64,000 bases of DNA from Alteribacter lacisalsi (GCF_003226345.1 NZ_PDOF01000005.1:1-64000), one strand, 5' to 3'; positions 1-11,390 are shown, numbered from the stretch's first letter. The notes: generated by a model not told the origin, from the letters alone. Program-made: numbers and translations.

Positions 1-126
1 CGTGTTACTCACCCGTCCGCCGCTGACGTCAGGGGAGCAAGCTCCCCATCAGTCCGCTCGACTTGCATGTATTAGGCACGCCGCCAGCGTTCGTCCTGAG
101 CCAGGATCAAACTCTCCGTAGAAAGT
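1..126 (-). rRNA. 16S ribosomal RNA, 5' end (partial)
   Basis: The reverse complement of positions about 60-118 reads AGAGTTTGATCCTGGCTCAG followed by the conserved GACGAACGCTGGCGGCG and TGCCTAATACATGCAAGT blocks that begin bacterial 16S rRNA. The gene is transcribed leftward and runs off the window at position 1. The exact 5' end is estimated by analogy to Bacillus 16S, which starts about six bases before the GGAGAG. The gene lies downstream of lysS, as an rRNA operon does in B. subtilis. Confidence 0.97.
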
Positions 127-298
127 TTGATGTCACTGACATCAAAATAAAAATTTATTGACGGGATATCTTAAAATATCCCACGTTTCGCTTGGCTTTT
201 TGTTTAGTTTTCAAAGGTCAAACCGCATCGCGCCGGGCTTTATGAGCCATTGCTGAATGCCGTTTTATTTTGTCGCTCTGTTTCGCGGCGACTTAACT

Positions 299-328
299 AA
301 TATACCATGTTCGTTAAGTCCGCGTCAA
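299..328 (-). promoter_or_regulatory. rRNA operon promoter, proximal
   Basis: On the minus strand there is TTGACG, an 18-base spacer and TATATT. It lies about 170 bases before the 16S 5' end. The -10 sits in the same ATATTA context as the next promoter upstream, as expected for a tandem rrn pair. Confidence 0.75.
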
Positions 329-390
329 CACTTTTTAAAAAGTTTTTTCTGTGCTGTCATTTTTGCGCTTCTCTCTCGGCGACGTTTAAT

Positions 391-420
391 AATATACCAC
401 GGTTTATTTCAGAAGCGCAA
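391..420 (-). promoter_or_regulatory. rRNA operon promoter, middle
   Basis: TTGCGC, an 18-base spacer and TATATT on the minus strand. The GGTATATTA context of the -10 matches the proximal promoter 92 bases downstream. Confidence 0.65.
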
Positions 421-542
421 CCCTCTTTTTTAAAAACAACAGAAATATTTTTACCTCGGTTCTCTGCGCTTATACAGAGAATCTTCAAACATATTCTGAA
501 CCGTCTTGCTCCTATATGAAAGCAATCAGGAGAACCTTGATT

Positions 543-571
543 ATCTTACCCCCAAAAGAAGAACGGGTCAA
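543..571 (-). promoter_or_regulatory. rRNA operon promoter, distal (candidate)
   Basis: TTGACC, a 17-base spacer and TAAGAT on the minus strand, about 150 bases upstream of the middle promoter. The hexamers are good, but its use is inferred. Apart from these promoters and the lysS terminator, the stretch 127-843 shows nothing recognisable. Confidence 0.5.
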
Positions 572-789
572 TCTCTTTTTCTCAATTCTCCTCCATTAGC
601 TCTGATACCTTGTTCACTTATCTGAAAGCAGACACTCACGGAAATATATTTTGGATTGTGATAGATGAAAATGGCCAGTAGGTTACGTATGGAGCTGCAC
701 GCCTGCAGTGAGACTGCTGCGGCATCTCGGGAAGCGAACGAAAGATGTGAAGTGAAGCGTCCGTTTATTCATTTCCAAAATAGCTTAAA

Positions 790-820
790 GAAAAAAGTCC
801 GCCTCTTAACAGAGACGGAC
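790..820 (-). terminator. Rho-independent terminator of lysS
   Basis: On the minus strand GTCCGTCTCT and AGAGGCGGAC form a 10-bp stem with a GTTA loop, followed by six T. It lies 24 bases after the lysS stop and separates the folate-lysS operon from the rRNA operon. Confidence 0.9.
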
Positions 821-843
821 AATAGATTGTATCTTTATTGTAT

Positions 844-2462
<1,619 letters not shown>

Positions 2463-2479
2463 GTTTACGGCTGCCTTAA

Positions 2480-3490
2480 CTATCCTGCGGCCTGATTCGC
2501 TTTTTGTTCCGCTTCCTTCTCCGCAACAGCTTCCACTACTCCGTCAAGGGCTTCGGCAAGAGCGTCCCGTGTTGTTGCCTGGTTGATTTTGTCACGCATG
2601 CGGGAAGCGCCCCGCAGCCCTTTAATATACCAGGCTCCGTGTTTGCGCATTTCCCGCACAGCCACATTTTCACCCTTCAGGTCAATCAGGCGGTCCATGT
2701 GAAGAATGGCCACATCCATCTTTTCTCTCGTACTAGGTTCCGGAATGTTTTCACCTGTTTCAAGATAATGAATCGTCCGGTAAAGCATCCACGGGTTTCC
2801 AAGTGCTGCACGGCCAATCATCACGCCGTCGACACCTGAAGAATCCAGCATACGGCGGGCATCTTCCGGTGTTTTCACGTCCCCGTTCCCGATAACCGGA
2901 ATTTTAACGGCGTCTTTAACATCCTTAATGATATCCCAGTTGGCGTCTCCTTCATACATCTGCACGCGTGTACGCCCGTGAACAGAAACGGCCGCGCCGC
3001 CCCCTCGCTCAACGGCAAGGGCATTTTCCACAGCGAAGATGCGGTCTTCGTCCCAGCCGATGCGCATTTTAACAGTAACCGGCTTATCCACGGCATCCGT
3101 AACATAGGAAATCATGTCATAAATCCGTTCAGGATCGAGCAGCCAGCGTGCACCGGCATCACATTTCGTGATTTTCGGTACGGGGCAGCCCATGTTGATA
3201 TCGATAATATCGGCGTTTGTCTGTTTGTCTACTACTTTGGCTGCTTCCACGAGCGTTTCCTTATCACCGCCGAAAATCTGGAGACTGAGCGGTTTTTCCC
3301 GTTCGTCAACATAGAGCATTTGCAGAGACCGCTCATTTTTATGGAGGATCGCCTTATCACTTACCATCTCGGCACAGACAAGACCTGTACCAAAATCTTT
3401 TGCGATCAGACGGAATGCCGGGTTGCAGACACCTGCCATTGGGGCGAGCACAACTTGATTTTTCATTGTAATACCGCCGATTGTAAGCAT
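2480..3490 (-). CDS. dusB: tRNA-dihydrouridine synthase
   Basis: This FMN enzyme reduces uridines in the tRNA D-loop to dihydrouridine using NADPH. The 336-residue product opens with the FMN-binding strand VVLAPMAGVCNPAFR. The catalytic-loop cysteine is in NMGCPVPKITKCDAGARWLL near residue 100, and phosphate-binding GNGDV and VMIGRAALGNPW follow. I chose ATG 3490, which lies six bases after AGGTG; a GTG nine bases upstream overlaps that site. It is the yacF position of B. subtilis, between yazB and lysS, in the same operon. Confidence 0.94.
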   Translation of the reverse strand: MLTIGGITMKNQVVLAPMAGVCNPAFRLIAKDFGTGLVCAEMVSDKAILHKNERSLQMLYVDEREKPLSLQIFGGDKETLVEAAKVVDKQTNADIIDINMGCPVPKITKCDAGARWLLDPERIYDMISYVTDAVDKPVTVKMRIGWDEDRIFAVENALAVERGGGAAVSVHGRTRVQMYEGDANWDIIKDVKDAVKIPVIGNGDVKTPEDARRMLDSSGVDGVMIGRAALGNPWMLYRTIHYLETGENIPEPSTREKMDVAILHMDRLIDLKGENVAVREMRKHGAWYIKGLRGASRMRDKINQATTRDALAEALDGVVEAVAEKEAEQKANQAAG

Positions 3491-3510
3491 TGTGTTCACC
3501 TCACATCCAG

Positions 3511-3717
3511 TTAGTTGATTGAAGTCAGTTCTTCAATCGTAACGTCCAGTGTGCGGGCGACAGAAGCAATCAGCTCTTCGGACGGTTTACGGTTGCCCCG
3601 CTCAATTTCACCTAAAACGGACACAGAGATTTCCAGTTCTTTCGCAAATCCTTCCTGAGTATACCCCTTCAGTTTCCGAAAGGCGCGGATTCGTCGGCCC
3701 CAGATGATTTCTTCCAT
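3511..3717 (-). CDS. yazB: small XRE-family DNA-binding protein, YazB type
   Basis: The 68-residue protein is almost entirely one helix-turn-helix domain of the Cro/C1 type. The recognition segment is around YTQEGFAKELEISVSVLGEI, followed by ERGNRKPS. The target is unknown. The start ATG follows GAGGGTG by seven bases. It overlaps the 3' end of folK by 49 bases and lies just before dusB, exactly where B. subtilis carries yazB, so translational coupling is likely. Confidence 0.88.
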   Translation of the reverse strand: MEEIIWGRRIRAFRKLKGYTQEGFAKELEISVSVLGEIERGNRKPSEELIASVARTLDVTIEELTSIN

Positions 3718-4199
3718 TTTCGCACACCCTCTTTATCTGATAAATCGTGTAAACAGGTATCAATATGAGTTCCGCCTGGCAGCCGCAGGTCCGGTTCGAT
3801 CTCCTTTAGAGGGATCAGGACAAAGCTGCGTTCCTGCATCCGCGGATGAGGGACAATTAAACGTTCCAACTCTATATTTTCATCATTATACATTAAAATG
3901 TCAAGGTCAATCGTACGAGGGCCCCAGCGGATCTCTCTTTCACGTCCCAGTCCGTGTTCCGTTTTCTGCAGAACATCAAGCAGACCCAGCGGTGAAAGGG
4001 ATGTATCAATGCGGAATACAGCGTTTAAAAACGGATTCTGATCAGTGTAGCCAACCGGATCAGTTTCATAAATGGAAGAGATTTTCTCGAAGGTAATTTC
4101 AGGGTTCTTCTTCAGTTCATCAACAGCGGAACTAATGTGACTGAGGCGGTCACCGATATTGGAGCCGATGCCAATCCAGGCTTTGCGGTTTTCCTTCAT
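3669..4199 (-). CDS. folK: HPPK, 2-amino-4-hydroxy-6-hydroxymethyldihydropteridine pyrophosphokinase
   Basis: It transfers pyrophosphate from ATP to 6-hydroxymethyl-dihydropterin, the step before dihydropteroate synthase in folate synthesis. The 176-residue product has the N-terminal IGIGSNIGDR motif and the family signature RWGPRTIDLDIL with its metal-binding aspartates, then VPHPRMQERSFVL. It overlaps folB by four bases (ATGA junction) and yazB by 49 bases. The C-terminal tail past residue 155 is lysine- and serine-rich and probably not catalytic. Confidence 0.96.
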   Translation of the reverse strand: MKENRKAWIGIGSNIGDRLSHISSAVDELKKNPEITFEKISSIYETDPVGYTDQNPFLNAVFRIDTSLSPLGLLDVLQKTEHGLGREREIRWGPRTIDLDILMYNDENIELERLIVPHPRMQERSFVLIPLKEIEPDLRLPGGTHIDTCLHDLSDKEGVRKWKKSSGADESAPFGN

Positions 4200-4561
4200 C
4201 GATTACGGGTCCTTCTGATTTCAACAGCCACACTTTCGTAGTGGCCCGGTATCGGAGGATCCGGTTTGATCACTTTTACCGTACATGCCTCTGCCACCTC
4301 AAATGAAGATAAAAGCCGTGCGGCAATTCGTTCGCAGAGGGTTTCCACAAGCTTAACCTGCTCGTCTTCCATCACTTCTTTTACCCGTTCGTACACTTCT
4401 GCATAGTTCACCGTAGCATCAAGGTCGTCGTTTTCCCCCGCAGGACGGGTATCCATTTCGAGCGTCACATCTGCATACCACCGCTGCCCAAGCTTGTTCT
4501 CCTCTTCAAAAACACCGTGGTAAGCCCAGAACGCCATTCCGGTTACATAAATTTTATCCAT
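4196..4561 (-). CDS. folB: dihydroneopterin aldolase
   Basis: It converts dihydroneopterin to 6-hydroxymethyl-dihydropterin and glycolaldehyde. The 121-residue length is standard. Family features include GMAFWAYHGVFEEENKLGQR near the N-terminus, the VNYAEVYERV segment, the VETLCERIA helix and the C-terminal KPDPPIPGHYESVAVEI, which holds the catalytic lysine. It overlaps folP upstream by eight bases and folK downstream by four, so the three are translationally coupled. Confidence 0.96.
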   Translation of the reverse strand: MDKIYVTGMAFWAYHGVFEEENKLGQRWYADVTLEMDTRPAGENDDLDATVNYAEVYERVKEVMEDEQVKLVETLCERIAARLLSSFEVAEACTVKVIKPDPPIPGHYESVAVEIRRTRNR

Positions 4562-5405
4562 AAGGACCTCCCTTTCCGATCATCGCATCCATCATCTTTG
4601 TCATTCGTGAAATTTCCTGTACGTCGTGAACCCGGACAATCGCGCACCCTTTATCGATCCCGTAGCACACGGTCGCCCCTGTCCCTTCAACACGTTCTTC
4701 TACAGGCAGGTTGAGTGTTCTGGCAATCAGCGATTTTTTTGATGTACCAAGAAGGACGGGATAGCCAAGGCCCGTAATTCGGTCAAGATGTCGCATGACG
4801 AGCAGATTATCTTCATAGGTCTTAGCAAAGCCGATTCCCGGATCAAGAATGATTTTATCTTCCTTTACACCGGCTTTCAGGCAGATTTCGATGCTCTCCT
4901 GCAAATCGGAAACCATGTCTGTCATTAAGTCAGTGTAGTGTGGCTTTTCCCGGTTGTGCATTAAAATAACCGGTACATCGAAGGATGCGGCAACTCGGGC
5001 CATATCCGGATCATGTTTTGCCCCCCAGACGTCATTAATGATGTCTGCTCCGGCTTCAAGAGCCGCCTGGGCCACATTCGCTTTATACGTATCAATCGAT
5101 ATCGGGACTCCCACATGTTTTCTCACTTGTTTTACCGGTTCAATGACACGGCGGAGCTCTTCCTCCGCATCAATCGGAACAGCCCCGGGCCGGGTCGATT
5201 CTCCGCCGATATCAATTATGTCTGCTCCTTCGTTTACCATCTGGACAGCGTGATCCACGGCACGGGCGCCACCGGAATATTTCCCTCCGTCCGAAAAGGA
5301 GTCGGGCGTAAGGTTCAGAATGCCCATAACATATGTTTTTTTGGAAAAATCAAGCGTATAACCGCCCCACTCTATTTTTGCGTTTCTCGTCTGTTCCCTG
5401 TTCAT
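4554..5405 (-). CDS. folP: dihydropteroate synthase
   Basis: It condenses p-aminobenzoate with 6-hydroxymethyl-dihydropterin pyrophosphate; this enzyme is the sulfonamide target. The 283-residue TIM barrel carries the two family signatures MGILNLTPDSFSDGGKYSGG (residues about 27-46) and DIIDIGGESTRPGA, plus DPGIGFAKT and the terminal RVHDVQE. The start ATG follows AAGGTG by nine bases. It sits between pabC, which helps make its substrate, and folB/folK, which make the other. Confidence 0.97.
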   Translation of the reverse strand: MNREQTRNAKIEWGGYTLDFSKKTYVMGILNLTPDSFSDGGKYSGGARAVDHAVQMVNEGADIIDIGGESTRPGAVPIDAEEELRRVIEPVKQVRKHVGVPISIDTYKANVAQAALEAGADIINDVWGAKHDPDMARVAASFDVPVILMHNREKPHYTDLMTDMVSDLQESIEICLKAGVKEDKIILDPGIGFAKTYEDNLLVMRHLDRITGLGYPVLLGTSKKSLIARTLNLPVEERVEGTGATVCYGIDKGCAIVRVHDVQEISRMTKMMDAMIGKGGPYG

Positions 5406-5412
5406 GACCGCG

Positions 5413-6285
5413 TCACCTTCCCTGTTCTGTGTGCATTGTCCAGCGTGTCTGTTCCATAGCCGCCTGCCGATACGCCCGTGACAGGCTCTGGTAAAGTTTA
5501 CCGGACCTGCCCGGGATCGTGCGGCCGTCGACTCTACTTACCGCCGCTATTTCCTGAATTGAGTTTGTTACGAAAACCTCGTCTGCTTCCCGAAGGTCTC
5601 CGAGAAGATAGCTGCCTACCTCTGCGCGGACCCCCTGCTCCCGGAGAAGCGAAAGGACAAACTGGCGGGTAATGCCATTTAAAATTCCGCAGTCCACTGA
5701 AGGTGTATAGACCGTTTCTCCTTTCCGCCAGAAGACATTGGAAACAACCCCTTCGGCCACAAAGCCCTCGGCAGTAAGAAAAAGACCTTCCGTATCAGGC
5801 TGCCCCGCTGTCTCTCTTTTGCCGAGTACACTGTTCAGATAATGGTGGGATTTCAGCCGCTCAGGCCCTTCAGGTGTATTCCTGGGCTGGGCAAGCACCT
5901 GAAGTGTTTTGTCCGCCGCCGGGCCTTCCGGCAGCCTTTTAACAAAAACAAAAACATTAGGGTTTGTGTACTCGTCTGTCTGAAGTCCTACCGGACCGCT
6001 CCCGGCAGACACATTCCATCTGAAGTAAGCGTCTTTCAGGCCGTTTCTGGTGAGCAGTTCTGAAATAATGGCTGCTGTTTCTGTGCGGATGTAGGGTTTT
6101 AACCGGATATTGAGCTGAGAAAGGCCTTTGGAGAGCCTATGAAAATGGTCATCCAGAAGAAATGGATGACCGTTATAGGTGCGGAAAGTTTCAAACACGC
6201 CGAGTCCGTATAGAAAACCGTGATCAAACGGCGAGACAGCCGCTTCGTCTTCCTCAATAAACCGGCCGTTTGCGTATATGATCAT
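5413..6285 (-). CDS. pabC: aminodeoxychorismate lyase (fold-type IV PLP enzyme)
   Basis: It releases pyruvate from 4-amino-4-deoxychorismate to give p-aminobenzoate. The 290-residue product has the branched-chain aminotransferase/PabC fold: [20 protein letters not shown] near the N-terminus, the PLP lysine in [16 protein letters not shown] near residue 150, and [14 protein letters not shown]. The start overlaps the pabA stop by four bases. A D-amino acid aminotransferase has the same fold, but the position between pabA and folP decides the call. Confidence 0.94.
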   Translation of the reverse strand: MIIYANGRFIEEDEAAVSPFDHGFLYGLGVFETFRTYNGHPFLLDDHFHRLSKGLSQLNIRLKPYIRTETAAIISELLTRNGLKDAYFRWNVSAGSGPVGLQTDEYTNPNVFVFVKRLPEGPAADKTLQVLAQPRNTPEGPERLKSHHYLNSVLGKRETAGQPDTEGLFLTAEGFVAEGVVSNVFWRKGETVYTPSVDCGILNGITRQFVLSLLREQGVRAEVGSYLLGDLREADEVFVTNSIQEIAAVSRVDGRTIPGRSGKLYQSLSRAYRQAAMEQTRWTMHTEQGR

Positions 6286-6863
6286 GGTCTGAACTCCTTG
6301 TATTCCTCAATAAAGTTTTTCAAAAGCCGCTTGCCCTCAGCAGTCATAATGGATTCGGGGTGAAACTGGACTCCTTCGACGGGGAGGGTTTTGTGCCGGA
6401 TCGCCATGATTTCTCCTTCCTCTGTCTCTGCTGTAATATCGAAACAGTCAGGAAGGGAATGCCGTTCGACAATGAGAGAGTGGTACCTGGTGGCCGTCAT
6501 GGGGGAAGGTAGACCTTTGAATACCGTCTTTTCATCATGATAAATCTCTGAGGTTTTTCCGTGCATCAGACGTTCGGCGCGGATCACATTTCCTCCAAAC
6601 ACCTGGGCGATACTCTGGTGGCCCAGACAGACGCCGAATACAGGAATTGTCCCGGCAAAAGCTTTAATGACCTCCATACTCACACCTGCTTCATCAGGCG
6701 AGCAGGGGCCAGGCGAAATCATAATAAACTTCGGGGCCATCTCTTCAATTTCATGTACCGTTATTTTATCGTTTCGTTTTACAACAAGCTCCTCGCCCAG
6801 TTCCCCCAGGTACTGCACAAGGTTATACGTAAACGAATCATAGTTATCAATCATTAGAATCAT
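6282..6863 (-). CDS. pabA: aminodeoxychorismate synthase, glutamine amidotransferase subunit
   Basis: It hydrolyses glutamine and passes ammonia to PabB; in B. subtilis the same subunit also serves anthranilate synthase. The 193-residue class I amidotransferase shows the [17 protein letters not shown] opening, an oxyanion [13 protein letters not shown], the nucleophile in [15 protein letters not shown] (Cys near 79) and the HPESI catalytic histidine pair near residue 170. GAGGAGG lies eight bases before the ATG. It overlaps pabC by four bases. Confidence 0.96.
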   Translation of the reverse strand: MILMIDNYDSFTYNLVQYLGELGEELVVKRNDKITVHEIEEMAPKFIMISPGPCSPDEAGVSMEVIKAFAGTIPVFGVCLGHQSIAQVFGGNVIRAERLMHGKTSEIYHDEKTVFKGLPSPMTATRYHSLIVERHSLPDCFDITAETEEGEIMAIRHKTLPVEGVQFHPESIMTAEGKRLLKNFIEEYKEFRP

Positions 6864-6881
6864 GTCTGGTTCCTCCTCAGC

Positions 6882-8327
6882 TCAGCTTTGTTTCGTCTCG
6901 TCTTCACTCATCTCTTTTGCTTTCCACAGGGCTCTCGCTTTTTTCAGGCATTCCTTGTATTCTGCTGCCGGGTCGGAATCGATCACGATGCCGGCTCCTG
7001 CCTGAACATGTGCGTGCCCTGCTTCTACAAGCATGGTCCGGATAGCAATGTTTAATTCCATATCGCCGTTAAACCCGATCCAACCGAGGGACCCTGTGTA
7101 AATGCCGCGTCTGACCGGTTCAAGCTCTTCAATAATTTCCATCGTCCGGATTTTCGGCGCTCCTGTGATGGTACCGCCGGGAAACGTGGCCGCGATCACA
7201 TCGAACTCTGAATTGCCCGGTGCCAGTTCACCCCGGACATTGGACACGATGTGCATAACATGGGAGTATTTCTCAATGACCATAAGCTCGTCCACTTCGA
7301 CAGTACCGTAGCGGGATACTCTCCCCAGGTCGTTTCTTTCCAGGTCCACAAGCATCACATGTTCGGCCCGTTCTTTTTGGTTATTAATAAGCGTATCGGC
7401 AAGCTTCTGGTCTTCTGCCTCATCCCTTCCCCGGGACCGAGTTCCGGCAATCGGGCGGGTACTCACTTCCTCACCCTTTACTTTTACGAGCAGTTCCGGC
7501 GAGGCACTCACCTGCTGTACATCCTTCGTATGAAAATAGCCCATGTACGGGGATGGATTGAATTCACGCAGACACTCGTATACGTGAAGCGGGTGTGTGA
7601 GAAGCGGCCGGGTTTCCCGCACGCTCAGGTTCACCTGAAATACATCCCCCTGGGCGATATAGTCTTTCACCTGGTCAACTGCCTTCATAAATTCAGGCTC
7701 CGACAGGCTTCTTATGGGCTCTTCATCCCGGTGGCGCTCCGGGCTGTGCCTGAACCACCTGCTGTCTTCTTTTTCAGCGGATTGCCATGCCTCATCAAGT
7801 GCATCGAGTTTCGCCTGGGCATCGCGGTCCGTTCCCTCCTCGCTTACGTGTGTCAAAATCCAGAATGCTTCAGACTTATGATCAATCACATAGAGGTCGT
7901 CAAAAGCGAGAAAATGAAGGTCCGGTGTGTATAAATCATCGGCTGCCTCTTCAGGGATGACTTCAATCTGCCTGATCAAATCGTAGCTTATCGAACCAAA
8001 AAGGCCTCCCTGACAATCCGGCAGATCCGGCATTTTTTCAGTCCGGAAGGGAAGAAGCCACTCCTCAAGGCTTTTAAGCAAGGGGCCGGAAAACCGAGTC
8101 ACCGAACCGTCATGCTTCACTGTAAGGGTATCGTCTTTCCCCTTAATTTCTGCCCACGGGTTCATCCCCATTATACTGTAACGTCCGCCCCGCCCGCTTT
8201 CGAGGAGAATATATTCACTGCTCTTTTCAGCAAGGGAAGTAAATGTGGTAAACCAATGCTGCCTGTTCTCTTTCAGCGGCCTGACTCTTCCAGCCGCACG
8301 TCTCTTCATCCCCATCGATGACGTCAC
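6882..8327 (-). CDS. pabB: aminodeoxychorismate synthase component I
   Basis: It aminates chorismate to 4-amino-4-deoxychorismate, the first step towards p-aminobenzoate. The product of about 481 residues belongs to the anthranilate/para-aminobenzoate synthase family. Its N-terminal domain starts LLESGRGGRYSIMG, and the chorismate-binding C-terminal half contains NPSPYMGYF, SRPIAGTRSRG-like STRPIAGT, and FPGGTITGAPKIRTMEIIEE. The start is uncertain: a GTG at 8327 opens the frame, with ATGs at 8315 and 8309 also possible and no strong ribosome site. It is first in the folate operon. Confidence 0.93.
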   Translation of the reverse strand: MTSSMGMKRRAAGRVRPLKENRQHWFTTFTSLAEKSSEYILLESGRGGRYSIMGMNPWAEIKGKDDTLTVKHDGSVTRFSGPLLKSLEEWLLPFRTEKMPDLPDCQGGLFGSISYDLIRQIEVIPEEAADDLYTPDLHFLAFDDLYVIDHKSEAFWILTHVSEEGTDRDAQAKLDALDEAWQSAEKEDSRWFRHSPERHRDEEPIRSLSEPEFMKAVDQVKDYIAQGDVFQVNLSVRETRPLLTHPLHVYECLREFNPSPYMGYFHTKDVQQVSASPELLVKVKGEEVSTRPIAGTRSRGRDEAEDQKLADTLINNQKERAEHVMLVDLERNDLGRVSRYGTVEVDELMVIEKYSHVMHIVSNVRGELAPGNSEFDVIAATFPGGTITGAPKIRTMEIIEELEPVRRGIYTGSLGWIGFNGDMELNIAIRTMLVEAGHAHVQAGAGIVIDSDPAAEYKECLKKARALWKAKEMSEDETKQS

Positions 8328-8415
8328 CCACTTCTCTGTCTTTCGTATCTGAAACTAATTATACGTAGCCCGGTCGGCTACTGCAACCGGACGGCTCTGC
8401 CTTGTGCTTAAAACA

Positions 8416-8598
8416 GAGGCTGTGTTAAAGCCTGATGCCTGATTATTCTAAAATTGATTGTAGCGAACACGGGACACTCCTGCGGGAACAGCGCCGGCTG
8501 AAGCCCCCGCAGGGACGGTTTTTCCCGAGGAGGCTGAAGCGGTGCCCGCGGAAAAGGAGCGCAGGGAGCGGAGATCAACAATAGACTTTAACAGAGCA
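8416..8598. repeat. MITE-like repeat, class A (about 183 bp)
   Basis: The left end GAGGCTGTGTTAAAG and the right end ACTTTAACAGAGC are imperfect inverted repeats. The interior carries the GC-rich core shared by all dispersed repeats in this window: ACTCCTGCGGG near the left and TTCCCGAGGAGGCTGAAG then GTGCCCGCGGAAA near the right. A close relative lies at 47134-47310 and a remnant at 18887-18984. It has no coding capacity. Confidence 0.75.
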
Positions 8599-8604
8599 AA
8601 ACAG

Positions 8605-8633
8605 AAAAAACCGGCGACTATGCAGTCACCGGC
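8605..8633 (-). terminator. Rho-independent terminator of cysK
   Basis: On the minus strand GCCGGTGACT-GCAT-AGTCGCCGGT is followed by a T-run, eight bases after the cysK stop. Confidence 0.9.
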
Positions 8634-8641
8634 TTCAGGGT

Positions 8642-9577
8642 TTATTCATTTTCTTCAAACTGATAAAGAGGGGTACTCAAGTACCGTTCTCCGTTACTCG
8701 GAATGACGGCGATTACTTTCTTTCCTTTTCCGAGACGTTTTGCAACCTCGATAGCTGCATAAACCGCTGCACCGGATGAGATTCCGCCGAGGATGCCTTC
8801 TTCTCTCGCTGCACGGCGGGCATACTCAAACGAATGTTCTGCAGATACTTTCATCACTTCATCGTAAATGTCAGTATCAAGAATATCCGGTACAAAGCCG
8901 GCACCGATTCCCTGAATTTTATGAGGACCTTTTTTGCCGCCTGAGAGAACAGGGGAATCCTCGGGCTCAAGAGCCACAATATGAAGATCCGGAAACTTCT
9001 CTTTTAAAACGGCCCCTGCTCCTGTTACTGTTCCGCCCGTTCCTATGCCGGAGATGAACGCATCGAGCTGGTCACCTGCCTGTTCAAGCAGTTCTTTTCC
9101 TGTTGTTTCGCGGTGAATACGCGGGTTCGCATCATTACTGAACTGCTGGGGCATAAACCAGCCATTTTCCTTCTGGAGCTCCGTTGCTTTGGCAATCGCA
9201 CCACCCATGCCGTCAGGTCCCGGCGTCAGGACCAGCTCAGCACCGTAAGCCCGGAGCAGATTCCGCCGCTCCATGCTCATCGTTTCCGGCATGACGAGCA
9301 CCGTACGGTACCCTTTCGCTGCTGCCACCATGGCAAGACCGATGCCGGTGTTTCCGCTTGTCGGTTCAACGATGGTATCTCCCTCTTTCAGATGCCCCGT
9401 CTGCTCTGCATCTTCAATCATGGATATGGCGATCCGGTCTTTGACACTGCTTCCCGGGTTCATAAATTCAAGCTTCAAATACACATCGGCATGGTCTTCC
9501 GACACGAGCCGGTTCAACTTTACGAGCGGTGTTTCTCCAATGAGATCGGTAATTGACTGGACAACCTTGGTCATCAT
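8642..9577 (-). CDS. cysK: cysteine synthase A (O-acetylserine sulfhydrylase)
   Basis: This PLP enzyme makes cysteine from O-acetylserine and sulfide. The 311-residue length is normal. The PLP lysine is in [19 protein letters not shown] near residue 43, the phosphate/asparagine loop is [19 protein letters not shown], and [12 protein letters not shown] and SSGAA-containing [15 protein letters not shown] follow. The start is either of two adjacent ATGs (9577 or 9574) after GAGGAGG. It has its own terminator and lies between hslO and pabB as in B. subtilis. The PpiC-type gene yacD, found there between hslO and cysK, is absent here. Confidence 0.96.
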   Translation of the reverse strand: MMTKVVQSITDLIGETPLVKLNRLVSEDHADVYLKLEFMNPGSSVKDRIAISMIEDAEQTGHLKEGDTIVEPTSGNTGIGLAMVAAAKGYRTVLVMPETMSMERRNLLRAYGAELVLTPGPDGMGGAIAKATELQKENGWFMPQQFSNDANPRIHRETTGKELLEQAGDQLDAFISGIGTGGTVTGAGAVLKEKFPDLHIVALEPEDSPVLSGGKKGPHKIQGIGAGFVPDILDTDIYDEVMKVSAEHSFEYARRAAREEGILGGISSGAAVYAAIEVAKRLGKGKKVIAVIPSNGERYLSTPLYQFEENE

Positions 9578-9678
9578 ACATTCCTCCTCATGAAATTAAA
9601 CCCGGGTATTTTTCTCTGTCTTGTTGGGTTGCCGTAACTATAGCAGTGCAGAGCTCATCGGGTCAACAGACAAGCTCA

Positions 9679-10575
9679 TTACTGCGGCGCCTGTCCGGCA
9701 CGCTTTTCGTCCAGAATCTCCTGCAGTTCCCCTTTTGAAAACAGATATTTCTCATTACAGAAGTGACACTGAGTTTCCGCCCCTTCGTCTTCCATAATCA
9801 TCGCCACGAGATCCTCTTCGCTCAGGCCGAGAATGGCGTTTGAAATTCTCTCCTTCGAGCACTGGCAAGTAAATGAGACCCCGAGCTGGTCAAGAATTTT
9901 TACATTATCTTCTCCAAGGATCGTATGAAGCAGCTGCTCCGGACTTAAACCGTCCTGAATAAGCTTGGAAATGGCCGGCATCTCATTAAGACGTTTTTCA
10001 ATCTCGTCGATAATTTCATCTGTAATGCCGGGCATCAGCTGAATAATAAAGCCGCCCGCAGAAGCAACCTTTTCTTCACTGTCAATGATAACACCGAGAC
10101 CGACTGAGGAAGGTGTCTGCTCGGACGTGGCAAAGTAATAAGTGAAGTCATCGCCCAGTTCACCGGATACAAACGGAACGCTCCCCGTAAAGTTTTCTTT
10201 AAGGCCAAGATACTTTACAACACTGAGCATTCCCTCCCGTCCGACAGCTTCTGCCACATTCAGTTTTCCTTCGTTATTACGGTCAGGATCCACATGGGGA
10301 TTGGACACGTAACCTCGTGCCTCACCCCTGGCATTCGCATCTACAATAATTGGAGAGGCCGGTCCGCTTCCTTCAATCTTTACAGTGATCTTCTCTTCTC
10401 CTTTGAGCATGGCTCCCATCATCGTTGCCGCTGAAAGAGAGCGTCCGAGTGCTGCAGTGACGGTTCTCCAAGTATCGTGGCGCCTCGCGGCCTCCTGCAC
10501 CATTTCTGTAGAACGAATAGCGTAGGCTCTTACCATTCCATCATATGCGAGTGCTTTTACTAAGTAATCAGACAT
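9679..10575 (-). CDS. hslO: redox-regulated chaperone Hsp33
   Basis: This cytoplasmic holdase protects unfolded proteins during oxidative stress and is switched on by disulfide formation and zinc release. The 298-residue length fits. The zinc-binding redox switch is at the C-terminus: FTCQCSKE (CXC) and, about 30 residues later, CHFCNEKY (CXXC). The N-terminal RHDTWRTVTAALGRSLSAAT and KIEGSGPASPIIVDANARGE segments are typical of the family. Confidence 0.97.
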   Translation of the reverse strand: MSDYLVKALAYDGMVRAYAIRSTEMVQEAARRHDTWRTVTAALGRSLSAATMMGAMLKGEEKITVKIEGSGPASPIIVDANARGEARGYVSNPHVDPDRNNEGKLNVAEAVGREGMLSVVKYLGLKENFTGSVPFVSGELGDDFTYYFATSEQTPSSVGLGVIIDSEEKVASAGGFIIQLMPGITDEIIDEIEKRLNEMPAISKLIQDGLSPEQLLHTILGEDNVKILDQLGVSFTCQCSKERISNAILGLSEEDLVAMIMEDEGAETQCHFCNEKYLFSKGELQEILDEKRAGQAPQ

Positions 10576-10625
10576 TGTATATCTGCCCCTTTCCTGTTTT
10601 CATCTGCCGGGCTGATTCCGGCGAT

Positions 10626-11390
10626 TTATCTGTTCTTTTCATAAATGAGCCGCAGTCCTTTGAGGGTCAGGTACGGATCAACCTCATCTATCGAAGGTGT
10701 TTCCGGCCCGATCAGTTCACAAAGACCGCCCGTAGCAATAACTTTCGGAGTCGTACCGGTCTGTTTTTTCATTGTCGTGACAACGCCCTCAACCTGCCCG
10801 ATACAGCCGTGAAATATGCCGGCCTGCATCGCTTCTACAGTTGATTTACCCACTACCGCCTCCGGCCTTGCCAATTCGATTCGCGGTAATTTAGACGCGT
10901 GGGTGTAAAGAGCCTCGGTAGCAATTTTAACGCCAGGTACAATGGCGCCACCTTCATACTGCCCTTTTTCATTGATGTAACAGAACGTGGTTGCCGTTCC
11001 GAAATCAACGATAATGAGCGGGCTGCCATATTCAGCTGTTCCTGCAACTGCATTGGCAATCCGGTCTGCCCCCACTTCCCTCGGGTTATCATATTTGATG
11101 TTTAGCCCTGTTTTAACGCCCGGTCCCACCAGTTTCGGCTCAGTTCCAAAATAGGATCGGCACATTTCCGTAAGAGCGTACATGACCGGAGGCGCGACCG
11201 ACGAAATCATCACACCGTCGATATCCTCAAACCTGAGACCCGAATGGGCCAGGAGTCCTCCGATGAGCATGGCATATTCGTCCTCTGTTTTTCCCGGGTC
11301 TGTTCCAATCCGCCAGTCGTAGACGAGTTCATCCCCGTCATAAACCCCGATCATGATATTTGTGTTTCCAGCATCCATTACTGCAATCAC
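10626..11390 (-). CDS. coaX: type III pantothenate kinase
   Basis: It phosphorylates pantothenate, the first step of coenzyme A synthesis. The 254-residue product is of the acetate/sugar kinase-like superfamily: [14 protein letters not shown] at the N-terminus (phosphate 1), the [11 protein letters not shown] pantothenate site near residue 100, [14 protein letters not shown] (phosphate 2) and [10 protein letters not shown]. It lies between ftsH and hslO as in B. subtilis and is preceded by the ftsH terminator hairpin, so it may have its own promoter. Confidence 0.96.
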   Translation of the reverse strand: MIAVMDAGNTNIMIGVYDGDELVYDWRIGTDPGKTEDEYAMLIGGLLAHSGLRFEDIDGVMISSVAPPVMYALTEMCRSYFGTEPKLVGPGVKTGLNIKYDNPREVGADRIANAVAGTAEYGSPLIIVDFGTATTFCYINEKGQYEGGAIVPGVKIATEALYTHASKLPRIELARPEAVVGKSTVEAMQAGIFHGCIGQVEGVVTTMKKQTGTTPKVIATGGLCELIGPETPSIDEVDPYLTLKGLRLIYEKNR